Below are positions 18,649-31,412 of a stretch of DNA of 33,677 bases, one piece after another. A program made the translations under genes and the position numbers. Position 1 is the stretch's first letter; every line of letters begins with the position of its first letter. This DNA comes from Actinomycetota bacterium (GTDB taxonomy: Bacteria > Actinomycetota > Actinomycetes > Mycobacteriales > Mycobacteriaceae): NCBI GenBank assembly GCA_030836785.1, contig JAUPLT010000094.1:1-33677 (forward strand), given 5' to 3'. The notes under the pieces are model-generated. The model worked only from the letters and a program-made list of their open reading frames with translations, made no database searches and had not been told where the DNA came from.

Positions 18649-18728
18649 CAGCCTCACCAGAGGCGCATCGAACGCCCAGCCTCACCAGAGGCGCATAGAA
18701 CGTCCAGCCTCACCAGAGGCGCATAGAA
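18649..18728. repeat. Stop-codon-spanning tandem repeat, 28-bp period x 3, between convergent genes; each unit carries a hairpin
   Basis: cagcctcaccagaggcgcat starts at 18649, 18677 and 18705; GCCTC-ACCA-GAGGC inverted repeat in each; copy 3 contains the minus-strand TGA (18710-18712). Confidence 0.95.
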
Positions 18729-19135
18729 CACAGCGCGCCTTTGGGTCCTGCGTTGGTGACCACCACCTCACCGTCCACCGCCAGGGTGCAGCGGAAGCCC
18801 GGCGGATTCGGTGACAGGCCGCTGGTACCCAGCACCATGGCCCAGTTCTGCGGGTCGGCCAGCCTGACGTTCAGCACCCACGGATTTCCCGGCCCGACCT
18901 CGGCCTCGACGTTGGGACTGAACACGTACGGGTCGTGGCTGTAGTCGGCGAAGTTCGGTGGGTCGACGTCGCGGTAGTAGATCTCCGCGCGGAACGGGGT
19001 GTCGGTGTAGACGGTGTAGGTCACGTCATGAAGAACCGGTTCCTGGGCGCCCGCCGGCGCCGGGGCCGCCAGCGTCAGAATCGGCAGGATGGTCGCCACG
19101 ATGCCGATCGCTGCGCACATCCGGCCCGACCGCAT
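18710..19135 (-). CDS. Secreted hypothetical protein
   Basis: Signal-like MRSGRMCAAIGIVATILPILTLAAPAPAGAQE; ends ...GALCSMRLW* inside the 28-bp array. Confidence 0.65.
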   Translation of the reverse strand: MRSGRMCAAIGIVATILPILTLAAPAPAGAQEPVLHDVTYTVYTDTPFRAEIYYRDVDPPNFADYSHDPYVFSPNVEAEVGPGNPWVLNVRLADPQNWAMVLGTSGLSPNPPGFRCTLAVDGEVVVTNAGPKGALCSMRLW

Positions 19136-19234
19136 AACCGCAGTCTGGCACGACACCTGCTGGTGGAAAGCCGGTTTGCGCCGTCTACGATCGGTGGACC
19201 GCGAGCGTAGGCCGGGTGGCCGGGAAGGGACTGC

Positions 19235-19921
19235 ATGCCGTCCGAGTTTCCGGGCGCCGCCGGTGAGGCGGGCGCCGGCCCGGAATCCGGTGTCGATGTG
19301 CTGAGCCAACTGGCCGAGGCTGAGGCTGCTGAGGCGCAGGCCCGCGCCGAGGCCGAGCGGGCCGCCGCCCGAGCGGAGCAACTGCGTAGCGATGCCGGGG
19401 CTCCCTTGACTTCCATCGCGCCCGCGAGTGTTGTGCGCCGGATCGCACCGAAACTCGGTGCGGCACTGGCGGGACTGACGGTCGGCGCCGCTCTGGTGCT
19501 CAGCGTCCTCATGCTCCGGCAGCACGCCTCGGCCGATGCGCATCGGGCACACGATGACCAGATCGTCGAAGGAGCGCGCGCCGGGGTGGTCGCGCTGCTG
19601 TCCATCGACCACAGTCAGGCCCGGGCCGATGTGCAACGGGTGCTGGACCGCAGCACCGATACATTCCGGGACGACTTCGCCAAGACGGCCGACGACTTCG
19701 TCGCGACCGCCGAAGCGCAGAAGGTCGTCACCGTCGCGAAGGTCAAGGCCGTTGCGCTGGAGTCCGCCGACCGCGACGGCGGGGTGGTGCTGGTGGCGGT
19801 GAACAGTGAGGTCACCAATGCCGCTGGCGCCGAACAGGATTCCCGGCCCTTCCGGATGAGCGTGACGGTTGCCCGCGACGGCGCTCAGTTCAAGATGTCG
19901 AGTCTGGAGTTTGTGCCGTGA
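19235..19921 (+). CDS. Mce-associated-type membrane protein
   Basis: Coiled N-terminus EAEAAEAQARAEAERAAARAEQLR, one TM, ALLSIDHSQARADVQRVLDRSTDTFRDDFAKTADDFV; similar to 17427-18164 product. Confidence 0.75.
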   Translation: MPSEFPGAAGEAGAGPESGVDVLSQLAEAEAAEAQARAEAERAAARAEQLRSDAGAPLTSIAPASVVRRIAPKLGAALAGLTVGAALVLSVLMLRQHASADAHRAHDDQIVEGARAGVVALLSIDHSQARADVQRVLDRSTDTFRDDFAKTADDFVATAEAQKVVTVAKVKAVALESADRDGGVVLVAVNSEVTNAAGAEQDSRPFRMSVTVARDGAQFKMSSLEFVP

Positions 19922-20544
19922 CCGCTGACGATCAGCCCCAGTCCGCCGCCGGCGAGGAACCCCCCGCTACCGGCGAGGAAGCCATCGAGACGTCTGCGGA
20001 GGCGTCCGACGTCGGCACCACAGGTCCGGAACCGGGCGCCCGACGGCGCGTCGGAGGCTGGCTGCGGCGACATTGGGTCGCGGTGATGGCCGCGGCGGTG
20101 CTGGTCTCGGTGGCGGCCGCCGGATCGGTGTACTGGACGATCTACCGGCCCGACCGGTTGACCGACACCACCGCCCAGGAACAGGTGCTCGACGTCGCCA
20201 GAGCGGGCACCGAAGCCCTGCTGTCCTACTCCCCGGAGACTGTCGACACCAACGTCGCCGACGCGAAGTCACGGCTCACCGGCGATTTCCTGCAGCGCTA
20301 CAGCGAGTTCGCCGACACGGTGGTGGTGCCCGCTGCCAGGGAGCGGGGGGTGAAGACCGAGGCCAATGTCGCGCGGGCGGCGGTGTCTCGGATGCACACC
20401 GACTCGGCTCAGGTGCTGGCATTCGTCAACCAGGTGACGACCAGTAAGGAACGGCCCACCCCGGCCCTGGCCACCAGCAGCGTCATGATGACGCTGGTGC
20501 GCGAGGACGGGCGCTGGCTGATCGCCGAATTCAATCCGATCTAG
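19918..20544 (+). CDS. Mce-associated-type membrane protein
   Basis: GTGA overlap with upstream gene; TM plus EALLSYSPETVDTNVADAKSRLTGDFLQRYSEFADTVV. Confidence 0.75.
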   Translation: MTADDQPQSAAGEEPPATGEEAIETSAEASDVGTTGPEPGARRRVGGWLRRHWVAVMAAAVLVSVAAAGSVYWTIYRPDRLTDTTAQEQVLDVARAGTEALLSYSPETVDTNVADAKSRLTGDFLQRYSEFADTVVVPAARERGVKTEANVARAAVSRMHTDSAQVLAFVNQVTTSKERPTPALATSSVMMTLVREDGRWLIAEFNPI

Positions 20545-20593
20545 CAGTCAATCCGATCTAGCAGTCAATCCGATCTAGCAGTCCATCCGATCT
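20531..20593. repeat. Stop-codon-spanning tandem repeat, 17-bp unit (tcaatccgatctagcag) x 3 plus partial fourth copy
   Basis: Identical units 20531-20547, 20548-20564, 20565-20581; then tccatccgatct. TAG at 20542, 20559, 20576 covers three frames. Confidence 0.96.
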
Positions 20594-20645
20594 GGGGAGA
20601 TCCGGGCGTTCGGTACCGCCGCCCTTGATACTTCTCCGCCCCCTG

Positions 20646-20682
20646 AATACTTGCGCCCCCTGAGCTGAGGACTTCCGGCCCT
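20646..20682 (+). promoter_or_regulatory. Putative DosR/DevR box (20668-20682) with weaker upstream box (20646-20660) 22 bp away
   Basis: AGGACTTCCGGCCCT is 11/12 to the DosR-type pattern GGGACTTnnGnCCCT; AATACTTGCGCCCCC is a weaker match at exact 22-bp offset; both upstream of the Acg-like gene. Confidence 0.6.
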
Positions 20683-20784
20683 GTACCGCGCCGCCGGTCG
20701 GACGCGACATTTGCAGGTACACCGGCGCCTGCGAGCGTCGGCCAGGCAAGTCTGAGTGGCCGCACGGATCGAAAGCGGGGGCAC

Positions 20785-21792
20785 ATGGGCAGACTCGCGG
20801 GGGCCGGCTTTCCCGACCCGCCGACGCTGCGCGCGGTGCTGGAATCGGCGACCCGAGCGCCGTCGGTGCACAACTCCCAGCCGTGGCGGTGGCTGGTCGG
20901 CCCGGACAGCCTCTACCTGCTGGCCGACCCCAGCCGGCATCTACCGCACACCGATCCTGACCGCCGGAATCTGATGCTCAGTTGCGGCGCCGCCCTCCAC
21001 CACTGCACCGTGGCACTGGCTGCGGCGGGCTGGCACGCAAAGGTTCAGCGGTTACCCGACCCGCGGTCGCCCGAGCACCTCGCCACCATCGAGGTGACGC
21101 CCAAGCCTGCTGATGAACTCGACATCGTGCTGTGCCTGGCCATCGGCCGGCGCCGAACCGACCGTCGCAGTTACCGGTCGTGGCCGGTGCCCTGGGGTGA
21201 CATCGCGCTGATGGGGGCGCGCGCGGCCCGAGCCGGGGTGATGCTGCGTCAGGTCGACGAGATCCCGCGATTGCACGACATCGTGCTGGACTCGGTGGCC
21301 CGCCACGTGTCCGACGCCGACTATCTGGCCGAACTCAGTGCCTGGAGCGGTCGGTACGGTTCGGTGGCCGGTGTCCCGGCGCGTAACACCCCCGCACCGA
21401 ATTGCTCCGCGCCCATCCCGCCCCGGGCCTTTGCCGGCCCGGCCATGGAGACCGGGACCCGGGACGATGTGGAGTCCGAGGGATCCGTGGTGGTGGCCCT
21501 GGGCACCGAGAACGACGACGACCTGGCACGGTTGCGCGCGGGCGAGGCGACCAGCCTGGTGCTGCTCTCGGCCACCGCGATGGGCCTGGCGAGTTGCCCG
21601 GTGACCGAACCGCTGGAGATTCCCGAGACCCGGCAGGCCGTGCGCGCCGACGTATTCGGGGACAGCGGTCATCCGCAGATGATGGTCCGGGTGGGCTGGC
21701 CGCCGGCGGGTGCCGACCCATTGCCCCCAACGCCGCGACGTCCCCTGCTGGACGTCGCCGAGTGGCGGTTGGCCGGCGCGTCCGCGTTGTAG
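20785..21792 (+). CDS. Acg-like nitroreductase-family (FMN) protein
   Basis: ATRAPSVHNSQPWRWLVGPDSLYLLADPSRHLPHTDPDRRNLMLSCGAALHH is characteristic of the Acg/Rv3131 family in the DosR regulon. Confidence 0.88.
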   Translation: MGRLAGAGFPDPPTLRAVLESATRAPSVHNSQPWRWLVGPDSLYLLADPSRHLPHTDPDRRNLMLSCGAALHHCTVALAAAGWHAKVQRLPDPRSPEHLATIEVTPKPADELDIVLCLAIGRRRTDRRSYRSWPVPWGDIALMGARAARAGVMLRQVDEIPRLHDIVLDSVARHVSDADYLAELSAWSGRYGSVAGVPARNTPAPNCSAPIPPRAFAGPAMETGTRDDVESEGSVVVALGTENDDDLARLRAGEATSLVLLSATAMGLASCPVTEPLEIPETRQAVRADVFGDSGHPQMMVRVGWPPAGADPLPPTPRRPLLDVAEWRLAGASAL

Positions 21793-22082
21793 CTGCTCGT
21801 GCCGGGCCGCCTCGGTGGCGGTGGGTGCAGAGGTCGCGGCGAATGGGCATTGCTCGCCGCCTGCCACAATTTCGGAAAACTGCGCGGCCACATCGGAATG
21901 ACCGGACTGGCAGCCCTACCCGCCGGCTGGATACCGGCACAACCGCACTACTGCCGCCAGCCAGTGCAACACCCGCTCACCCACGCCGAGTCTGCGCCCA
22001 GATCGTCACAACCACCAGAAACGCGATCTCTACGCAGACTCGATGAGCGGGCACCCCACCAGATCGTTACCGACCCACGCTC

Positions 22083-25000
22083 CTAGCCGAACCGCAGGGT
22101 GGTCCCCGGGTCGAGGGTTTCGACCCGTCCCCGACACTCGATCTGAATCGCCGGATGGTCGGCCGGATCCACACTCACCTCGGCCGTGCGTCCGGTGATC
22201 GTCAGGTGCAGCCGATAGCCGCGGAAGAAGATCGGCATCCGCAGCGCGCCAAGACTTTCCGGCCACATCGGGTTGAGGATCAGCCGGTCCGAGCGGATCT
22301 CCAACCCGGTGAAACAGCGTTGCAGCAAGTCGATGCTTCCGGCCATGGCGGCGACGTGAATCCCCTCTGCCGTGGTCCCGCCCTGGATGTCGGCGACATC
22401 GGACATCAGGACCTGCTGGAAGTAACGCATGGCTCGCTTGCGGTCGCCGCGGGCGAGCACCCAGGCGTGCACCACCCCGGACAGTGTCGAACCGTGCGAG
22501 GTCCGGTGCAGGTAGTAGTCCACGGTTCGGGGAATCTGTTCCGGGGTGAACCGATAGCCCAGCCGGGCGAACAACTCCCGCAGTTCGTCGGCGGAGAGCA
22601 GGTAGAACAGCATCAGCACGTCGGCCTGTTTGGAGGCCTGGTAGCGGTTGACGTTGTCGTTGTCCGCCTCCAGGATGCGGTCCAGGCGTTGGATGTTGCC
22701 GTGCCGCTCGCGCAATCCGGCCCAGTCCAACTCGGCCAGGTCGCCGTAACCCTCGAACTGACTGATCACACCGCGACCGGACGCTGGGCCGGGTCCGGGT
22801 GCGGCGTGGAAAGGCACGAACATCCGGCGGCTGACGTCGTCCCACTGATCCAGTTCGCGGCCATGGATACCCAGGCGTTCGAGCAGATCCAGTCGATCCC
22901 GGAGCGGCATCGCGTCCAGGGCGTCGAGGGCCCGCACGATCGACCACACCGCCATCACGTTGGTATAGGCGTTGTTGTCGACCCCGTCATAGGGGCGGTC
23001 GGGGTAGCCGGAGTGGAACTCGTCGGGACCGATCACGCCGCGGATGATGTAGCGGCCCTTACCTTCGTCGAACTCGGCCCGGCTGACCCAGAACCGGGCG
23101 ATCTCGGCGAGCATCTCCGCGCCGTTCTCGACGAGGTATTCCAGGTCTCCGGTCACCTGGTAGTACTGCCAGACGTTGTAGGCCACGGCGACGCCGATGT
23201 GGTGTGCGCGGGCGCTGGCGTCCGGGTTCCACCGGCCGGAGTTGGGGTTGAGGTGGAGGGTCTGGCTCTCCTCCCGGCCGTCGCTGCCGGACTGCCAGGG
23301 GAACATCGCACCGGCCCAACCGGCCTCGCGGGCCGCCCGCCGGGCCTCCGGCAGTCGCCGGTAGCGATAGCGCAGCAGCGAACGGGTGGTGGCCGGCGAA
23401 CGCAGATTCAGCACCGGGAACACGAACAGCTCATCCCAGAAGATGTGCCCGCGGTAGGCCTCGCCGTGCAGACCGCGGGCCGGCACCCCGGCGTCGAGGT
23501 CCACCGCACCATTGGGCACGGTCTGCAGCAGATGCAGCAGGTGCAGTCGAACCACCCGCATCGCGTCCGGGTTCTCATCGAAGGCGATGTCGAACCGCTC
23601 CCACAGGTGTGACCATTCGCGAATGTGGCCGCTGCGTAGTTCGGAGTAGCGGCCCAGATGGCTCAACAGCCGGGCGGCGGCGTCGCCCGGTTCGGAGATG
23701 GCGTGATCGCGTCCGGTGAAGATCGCGGCCATCTTCTCCACCGTTACCGACTCGCCGGGGCTCAGGGTCACCACGTAGGCGTGGCCGACCCGGCGATCCT
23801 CGGAGACGGACCGGCCCTCGGCCGGCAAAGCGGCCTCGCCCCGCCACAGCGTGGTACGCGAGGCCACCGCGACCGGGACCCTGGACTGCACCGTCTGACA
23901 CACCAGAACGCTTGAATTGGGCGACAATTCGCGAGTTGTCGTCACCACCAGGTGGTCGTCGGAGAACGCGCTGTACCGTTGCACCCCGCTGTTGCGGACG
24001 TCGCCGTCCACCACCGACAGGAACTCGATGGTGCCCGACCAGTCCTCCGCCCAGACGGTGGTCTCCAGTGCGCAGGCGTGCGGCTTGTGCATGGCGGCGA
24101 TCCGGCGCTGAACGACCCGGCTGGTTCGGCCGGACGGGTCGCGGAAGCGGAACTCGCGGGTCAGTTCGGCCTGCCGCAGGTCCATGCTTTGGCGGTAGGA
24201 CAGCAGGTCGGCGGTGTCGATGTCGAACCATTCGGCGCCGTCGATCCGGAACTTCAGCGATAACCAGTTCGGCAGGTTGACCAGGCTCTCGTTCTCCACC
24301 GTCTGACCGGCGATCTCGTCGGAGAGCCGGTTGTACAGACCGGCGGCATAGGTGCCGGGGTAGTGGTGCGGGCTCGCGTCGGCCTCCGGTGCGGAGCCGC
24401 GGGTTGCCCGGTAGCCGTTGCCGACGGTGCACAGCGCCTCGCGCAGCCGCTCCTGCTCCGGGATGTAGCCGCCGTAGGTGAATGACCAAGGGCTGGAAAG
24501 AGTTTGCCGGTCGATATCGCACTGCCGGACCAGCCGCTCGATGAACTCGCGGACCCGGTTGGGATCGTCGAGGCTGTACCGGGCGCCGGTCGCCCGGTCG
24601 CCGTCCTCGGTATGGCGCGCCACGATGCCGATTCCGTCATGCAGCACGGCGTCGAAGGCGTCCTCGTCGGTCAGGTCATCACCGATGAAGATCGGCAGCA
24701 GTGGTTCCTGCCCGGTGATCCGGTCGACGATCCAGCGCAGCGTGCGGCCCTTGTCCCAGTCGATGTCGGGACGTAGTTCGATGACCTTTCGACCGGTCGT
24801 CACCTTCAGTCCCAACTGGCGGCCGATATCGTGCACGGCCGCGGAGATCGACGGCGCGGCGTGCGCTGCGGCATTGCGGTAGTGCACGGCGACCGCGTAG
24901 CGCTTGTGCTCTACGGCGACACCCTCGATGGCCGCGAACCGCCCGGCGAGATCGGCGGCGGCAGTCTCCAGAGCCGGTACCGCCGCAGCGGCCGTCTCGT

Positions 25001-26090
25001 TGCTGTACGCGGAGCCGTCCGGGCTCACCATCTCGAAGCCGTGGCTGCCTGCGTACCACAGCCCCGGAATACCGATCCGCTCCCGAATGTCGGACAGACC
25101 CCGGCCGGAGAGCACCGCGACCGGGTACAACGCCGCCAGCGAGGTCAGCGCCTTCGCCGCCCCCGGCACCAGGGTCGCGGCGTCCGGGTCGTCCACGATC
25201 TCCGACAGCGTGCCGTCGAAGTCGAAGAAGAACGCAGGACGTCGCGCGCCGACCACCCCGGCGATCTGGTTGAAGGTCCGCAGCGCGTCGGGCAGCGTGG
25301 ACATGCGGCGGTCGATCACCCGAACACCGACCTCGGCAAGATCGCCCACGATCCTGTCCGCTCCGCAGTCGAGCAGCCGCTCGGCCCGGTCACCGGACCG
25401 GTCCACGCCGATCACCAGCGCAAAGCCGCCGTCGCGGCCGGCCCGCGTCCCGGCTTCGGAATCCTCGACGACAACTGCGCGTCCCGGCCGCACGCCGAGC
25501 CGTCGGGCGGTCTCCACCAGCACCGCCGGATCAGGCTTGCCGGGCAGCCTGAGTTCGCCGGCCACCACCCCGTCCACCCGGGTAGCGAAGAGCCCTTCGA
25601 TCCCCGCCGAGCGCAGGACGGCTGCGCAGTTGCGACTGGCGGAGAACACCCCAACCCGGACCCCGGTCTCGATCAGGCGTTTGACCAGGGCGACGGTCGA
25701 GGCGAACACCGGCACCCCGGCGGCGATGCGGGCGGCGAACAGTTCCTGTTTGCGGTTGCCCAGCCCGCACACCGTGGCGGCGTCGCCGTCGCGCCCGGTG
25801 TCGGCGGGGTTACCCCACTGCAGGGCGACGCCCCGGGAGGCCAGGAAGTCCCGCACCCCGTCGTAGCGGGGCTTGCCGTCGATGTGGCGACGGTAGTCGG
25901 CCGCCGTGAACGGGTCATGATTCTCGGCTTCCGACGGTTCCCGGCTCGCCAGGTAGCTGTCGAAAAGTTCCTTCCACGCAGCCTCGTGCAGGGCGGCGGT
26001 GTCGGTGATCACCCCGTCCAGGTCGAAGAGAACGGCGTCGTGGTGCCGGGGGTCGACGGTGACTCGGACGTCGTTCCGATCGCTGCCCAT
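22083..26090 (-). CDS. otsB1: HAD phosphatase / trehalose-6-phosphatase-like / GH65 fusion (Rv2006, OtsB1-like), 1335 aa
   Basis: HAD1 [19 protein letters not shown]2 [21 protein letters not shown]65 region with [27 protein letters not shown]. Confidence 0.88.
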   Translation of the reverse strand: MGSDRNDVRVTVDPRHHDAVLFDLDGVITDTAALHEAAWKELFDSYLASREPSEAENHDPFTAADYRRHIDGKPRYDGVRDFLASRGVALQWGNPADTGRDGDAATVCGLGNRKQELFAARIAAGVPVFASTVALVKRLIETGVRVGVFSASRNCAAVLRSAGIEGLFATRVDGVVAGELRLPGKPDPAVLVETARRLGVRPGRAVVVEDSEAGTRAGRDGGFALVIGVDRSGDRAERLLDCGADRIVGDLAEVGVRVIDRRMSTLPDALRTFNQIAGVVGARRPAFFFDFDGTLSEIVDDPDAATLVPGAAKALTSLAALYPVAVLSGRGLSDIRERIGIPGLWYAGSHGFEMVSPDGSAYSNETAAAAVPALETAAADLAGRFAAIEGVAVEHKRYAVAVHYRNAAAHAAPSISAAVHDIGRQLGLKVTTGRKVIELRPDIDWDKGRTLRWIVDRITGQEPLLPIFIGDDLTDEDAFDAVLHDGIGIVARHTEDGDRATGARYSLDDPNRVREFIERLVRQCDIDRQTLSSPWSFTYGGYIPEQERLREALCTVGNGYRATRGSAPEADASPHHYPGTYAAGLYNRLSDEIAGQTVENESLVNLPNWLSLKFRIDGAEWFDIDTADLLSYRQSMDLRQAELTREFRFRDPSGRTSRVVQRRIAAMHKPHACALETTVWAEDWSGTIEFLSVVDGDVRNSGVQRYSAFSDDHLVVTTTRELSPNSSVLVCQTVQSRVPVAVASRTTLWRGEAALPAEGRSVSEDRRVGHAYVVTLSPGESVTVEKMAAIFTGRDHAISEPGDAAARLLSHLGRYSELRSGHIREWSHLWERFDIAFDENPDAMRVVRLHLLHLLQTVPNGAVDLDAGVPARGLHGEAYRGHIFWDELFVFPVLNLRSPATTRSLLRYRYRRLPEARRAAREAGWAGAMFPWQSGSDGREESQTLHLNPNSGRWNPDASARAHHIGVAVAYNVWQYYQVTGDLEYLVENGAEMLAEIARFWVSRAEFDEGKGRYIIRGVIGPDEFHSGYPDRPYDGVDNNAYTNVMAVWSIVRALDALDAMPLRDRLDLLERLGIHGRELDQWDDVSRRMFVPFHAAPGPGPASGRGVISQFEGYGDLAELDWAGLRERHGNIQRLDRILEADNDNVNRYQASKQADVLMLFYLLSADELRELFARLGYRFTPEQIPRTVDYYLHRTSHGSTLSGVVHAWVLARGDRKRAMRYFQQVLMSDVADIQGGTTAEGIHVAAMAGSIDLLQRCFTGLEIRSDRLILNPMWPESLGALRMPIFFRGYRLHLTITGRTAEVSVDPADHPAIQIECRGRVETLDPGTTLRFG

Positions 26091-26141
26091 GCCTCGACCC
26101 TAGGTGACATAGGTCTACTGACAACGGCAGGCGATCCCATT

Positions 26142-26156
26142 AGGGTCTGGAGTCGG
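26142..26156 (-). promoter_or_regulatory. Weak candidate DosR box between divergent otsB1-like and USP genes
   Basis: Minus strand CCGACTCCAGACCCT, 9/12 to GGGACTTnnGnCCCT. Confidence 0.3.
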
Positions 26157-26186
26157 GGCAGTCGGTGCCCGGAGAAGGGGAGCGAA

Positions 26187-27072
26187 ATGTCAACTGCGCC
26201 AGCCAGTCGCCCGATCGTCGTCGGCGTCGACGGGTCACCCGAGTCGAGAGTTGCCGTCGATTGGGCGGCCCGCGACGCGTCGTTGCGCGGGATTCCGCTG
26301 AAACTGGTCCAGGTCCTCAACCCCCCGGTGGTGATGGTCTTTCCCGAGGTCCCTATGCCACCCGGCTATCTGGAGTGGCAGCAGAGCGAAGGCCAGGCAG
26401 TGCTCGACGCCGCGGTCGCGACCGCGAGGGAGGCCGCCCCCGAGCTTGAGGTAAGCACCGAGATGGTCAGTGGCCCTTCGATTCCCACCCTCGTTGAGGA
26501 GTCCGGGAACGCAGAGTTGCTGGTCGTCGGCTGCCGCGGCCGGGGCAGGCTGGCCCGCAGTCTGCTCGGCTCGGTGAGCGGGGGTCTGGTTCATCACGCC
26601 CTGTGCCCGGTCGCCGTCATCCACGACGCGGACCCGATGATTCCGCATCCCGCCAAGGCTCCGGTGGTGGTCGGCGTCGACGGCTCGCCGGCCTCGGTGG
26701 ACGCCTTGGAGATCGCGTTCGAGGAGGCCTCGCTGCGCGGTGTGGACCTACTGGCTGTGCACGCCTGGAGTGACGACGCGGTGTTCGAGTTCCCCGGCAC
26801 CGACTGGTCGACCCTGCAGGAGATGGGGGAGGAGACCGTCGGTGAGCGGTTGGCGGGCTGGCAGGAACGCTATCCCGATGTGCTGGTGCGTCGGTTGGTC
26901 GTGACCGACCGGCCCGCCCACCAGCTGATCGAACAGTCCCAGTCTGCGCAATTGGTGGTGGTCGGCAGCCACGGCCGCGGCGGCTTCGCCGGGATGCTGC
27001 TGGGCTCGGTGAGCACGGCCGTGGTGCAGGCCGCGAAGGTGCCGGTGATCGTCGCCCGACGTCGTGCTACTT

Positions 27073-27080
<8 letters not shown>
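26187..27080 (+). CDS. Tandem universal stress protein (Rv2005c-like)
   Basis: Two USP domains: [18 protein letters not shown]...[18 protein letters not shown] and [18 protein letters not shown]...[19 protein letters not shown]. Confidence 0.93.
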
Positions 27081-29503
<2,423 letters not shown>

Positions 29504-29525
29504 GGCCAGTCACGATAACGCGGTC

Positions 29526-30383
29526 TCACAGCAACCGTTGCCGGTCGACGACAATCACCGAACAGTCGGTGTACTGCAGGGCGGCCTGGCCTGCAGGACC
29601 GAGTAGATCACCGACCTCCTCGGCGCTGCGCGCGCCGACCACCACCAGCTGGATCGACTCGGCGTTGCGGGACAGGTAGTGCAGCATGCTCCCGTGCACG
29701 GCCACCGGTTTCACATCGAGGTCGGGGTAGCGCCGCCGCCACTCCGAGAGCCGCCGGTCGAGCTGGGCACGCACCAACCGGTTTCCCTCCGACACCGCGT
29801 GGGTGTCGTGGACGTCGGTGTAGCGCGACTGCCAGCCGCCCAGTGCGCGCAGGGGGGCGCCCCGCAACCGCGCCTCGGTCACGGCGAACTGCAGCACCGC
29901 CGCGCTCTGCGGGGTGTCGTCGACCTCGACCACCACCCAGCCCGGATCGGTCGGTTCGCCACCGCGTACCACCGCGACCGGGCACTGCGCCGAGGCCACC
30001 AGGGCGGCGGCGGTCGAACCGATCCGGTGGCTGCCGAAGTGCCGCAGCCCAAGGGCGCCGACGCACACCATTGCTGCGGTGCGGGAGGCCTTCAGGAGGC
30101 ACAGGGTGGGCGAGCCGGTCAGCACCTCGCGGACCACCCGTACCGGCTTCCCGGCCGCCTGCACGGCGGCGGCGGCCGCGTGCAGGGCGGTGTGGGCTTC
30201 GGAGGTGGCGCTGTCCGGGGGCGTGCCCGCGGTGTCGTCGGTGACCGCCAGCAGGTGCAGAGGGATGTCTCGGCTGGTCGCTTCGTCGATGGCCCACACC
30301 GCGGCCCGGACGCCGGCGCGTGATCCGTCGACGCCCACCACCACGGTCGGCGGGATGAACGGTCCGGGCTGTTCGGGCATCAC
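29526..30383 (-). CDS. Universal stress protein (Rv2028c-like)
   Basis: [22 protein letters not shown]...VCVGALGLRHFGSHRIGSTAAALVASAQCPVAVVRG; in putative operon with pfkB. Confidence 0.88.
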   Translation of the reverse strand: MMPEQPGPFIPPTVVVGVDGSRAGVRAAVWAIDEATSRDIPLHLLAVTDDTAGTPPDSATSEAHTALHAAAAAVQAAGKPVRVVREVLTGSPTLCLLKASRTAAMVCVGALGLRHFGSHRIGSTAAALVASAQCPVAVVRGGEPTDPGWVVVEVDDTPQSAAVLQFAVTEARLRGAPLRALGGWQSRYTDVHDTHAVSEGNRLVRAQLDRRLSEWRRRYPDLDVKPVAVHGSMLHYLSRNAESIQLVVVGARSAEEVGDLLGPAGQAALQYTDCSVIVVDRQRLL

Positions 30384-31405
30384 GGCCTCCCGGGTGCCAG
30401 TTCGACGTCTACCGGCTCCTTAGTCTGCCCGAACAGCCGCTCGGTGTCCGGGCGAGTACAGGTCGCGTTGCCCGGGGTCAGCAGGGTGGCCGACCCGGCG
30501 GCGATGCCCAGTCGGACCGCCTGTTCCACCGGCCAGCCCCGGATCATTCCCACCGCCACGCCGGCGACCATGGCGTCGCCCGCACCGACACCGCTGCCGC
30601 CCGGGGGTATCGGGACCGCGGCGAATCGCTGCGCCCGGCCTTCGGACACCAGCACCGCGCCATCGGCCCCCATCGACACCAGGACGTGCCGGGCGATACC
30701 GCGGGCCACGATCTCCAAGGCGACGGCGACCTGCTCGGCCTCGGTGTTCAGCGGCCGGTCCGCGTACTCCCGAAGCTCCCGGGCGCTGGGCTTGAGCAGG
30801 AACACCCCGGAATCGACGTTCCGCAGACCGCCGCCGGAGGTGTCCAGCAGCAGCGTCGCGTTCAGTTCCTCGCAGAGGTCCGCCACCCGCTGATAGAAGT
30901 CCAGTGGCACGCCGGGCGGCAGGCTTCCGCTGGCCACCACGACCGCCTGCCCCAGATCCTGCCCCGGATTCTGCCCCGGATTCTGCCCCGGATTCTGCGA
31001 TGCCGATGACACCTCCCGGCGCAGGTATGCCAGGCACTCGGTCTGCTCGGCCGCGGTGAGGTGCGGACCGGGTAGCACGAACCGGTACTGCTGGTCGGTG
31101 GTCTCCTCGTTGACGTTGAAATTCTCTCGGGTGGGGCCGCCGACGCGTACCCGGCGCATCGTCAGGCCCTCGGACATCAGGAGGTCGTGAACCGCTTCAC
31201 CGGAATGGCCCCCGGCCGGGAACACCGTGGTGGCCGGCACCCCCAGCACATGAGCGACGCGAGCGACGTTGATCCCGCCGCCGCCGGGGTGGTACCTCGG
31301 CGCGGCGCAGCGCATCTTGTGGGTCGGGCCGATCAGCGGGATGCTCGTCGCGATGTCGAGGGCCGGGTTCATGCATAACGTGACGATCCGGTTCGGCGGG
31401 GTCAT
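30380..31405 (-). CDS. pfkB: PfkB-family sugar/phosphofructokinase (Rv2029c-like)
   Basis: VTLCMNPALDIATSIP, VASGSLPPGVPLDFYQRVA, GGSGVGAGDAMVAGVAVGM. Confidence 0.92.
   Translation of the reverse strand: MTPPNRIVTLCMNPALDIATSIPLIGPTHKMRCAAPRYHPGGGGINVARVAHVLGVPATTVFPAGGHSGEAVHDLLMSEGLTMRRVRVGGPTRENFNVNEETTDQQYRFVLPGPHLTAAEQTECLAYLRREVSSASQNPGQNPGQNPGQDLGQAVVVASGSLPPGVPLDFYQRVADLCEELNATLLLDTSGGGLRNVDSGVFLLKPSARELREYADRPLNTEAEQVAVALEIVARGIARHVLVSMGADGAVLVSEGRAQRFAAVPIPPGGSGVGAGDAMVAGVAVGMIRGWPVEQAVRLGIAAGSATLLTPGNATCTRPDTERLFGQTKEPVDVELAPGRP
30944..30998 (-). repeat. In-frame 12-bp tandem repeat (Gln-Asn-Pro-Gly) in PfkB
   Basis: attctgccccgg-type units at 30956, 30968, 30980, partial at 30992; protein ASQNPGQNPGQNPGQDLGQAVVVASGSLPPG. 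Confidence 0.95.
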
Positions 31406-31412
31406 CTCTACA

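Noticed and set aside
20627-20661. Imperfect repeat gatacttctccgccccctga / aatacttgcgccccctga
   Set aside because: Too short and diverged to call a tandem array; partly explained by the weak DosR-like box.
21793-22082. Small ORF or RNA between the Acg-like and otsB1-like genes
   Set aside because: Short shadow ORFs only, no RBS, motif or clear structure visible by eye.
22155-23612. 485-aa plus-strand ORF opposite the GH65 region
   Set aside because: Antisense shadow of the otsB1-like gene; no recognisable domain.
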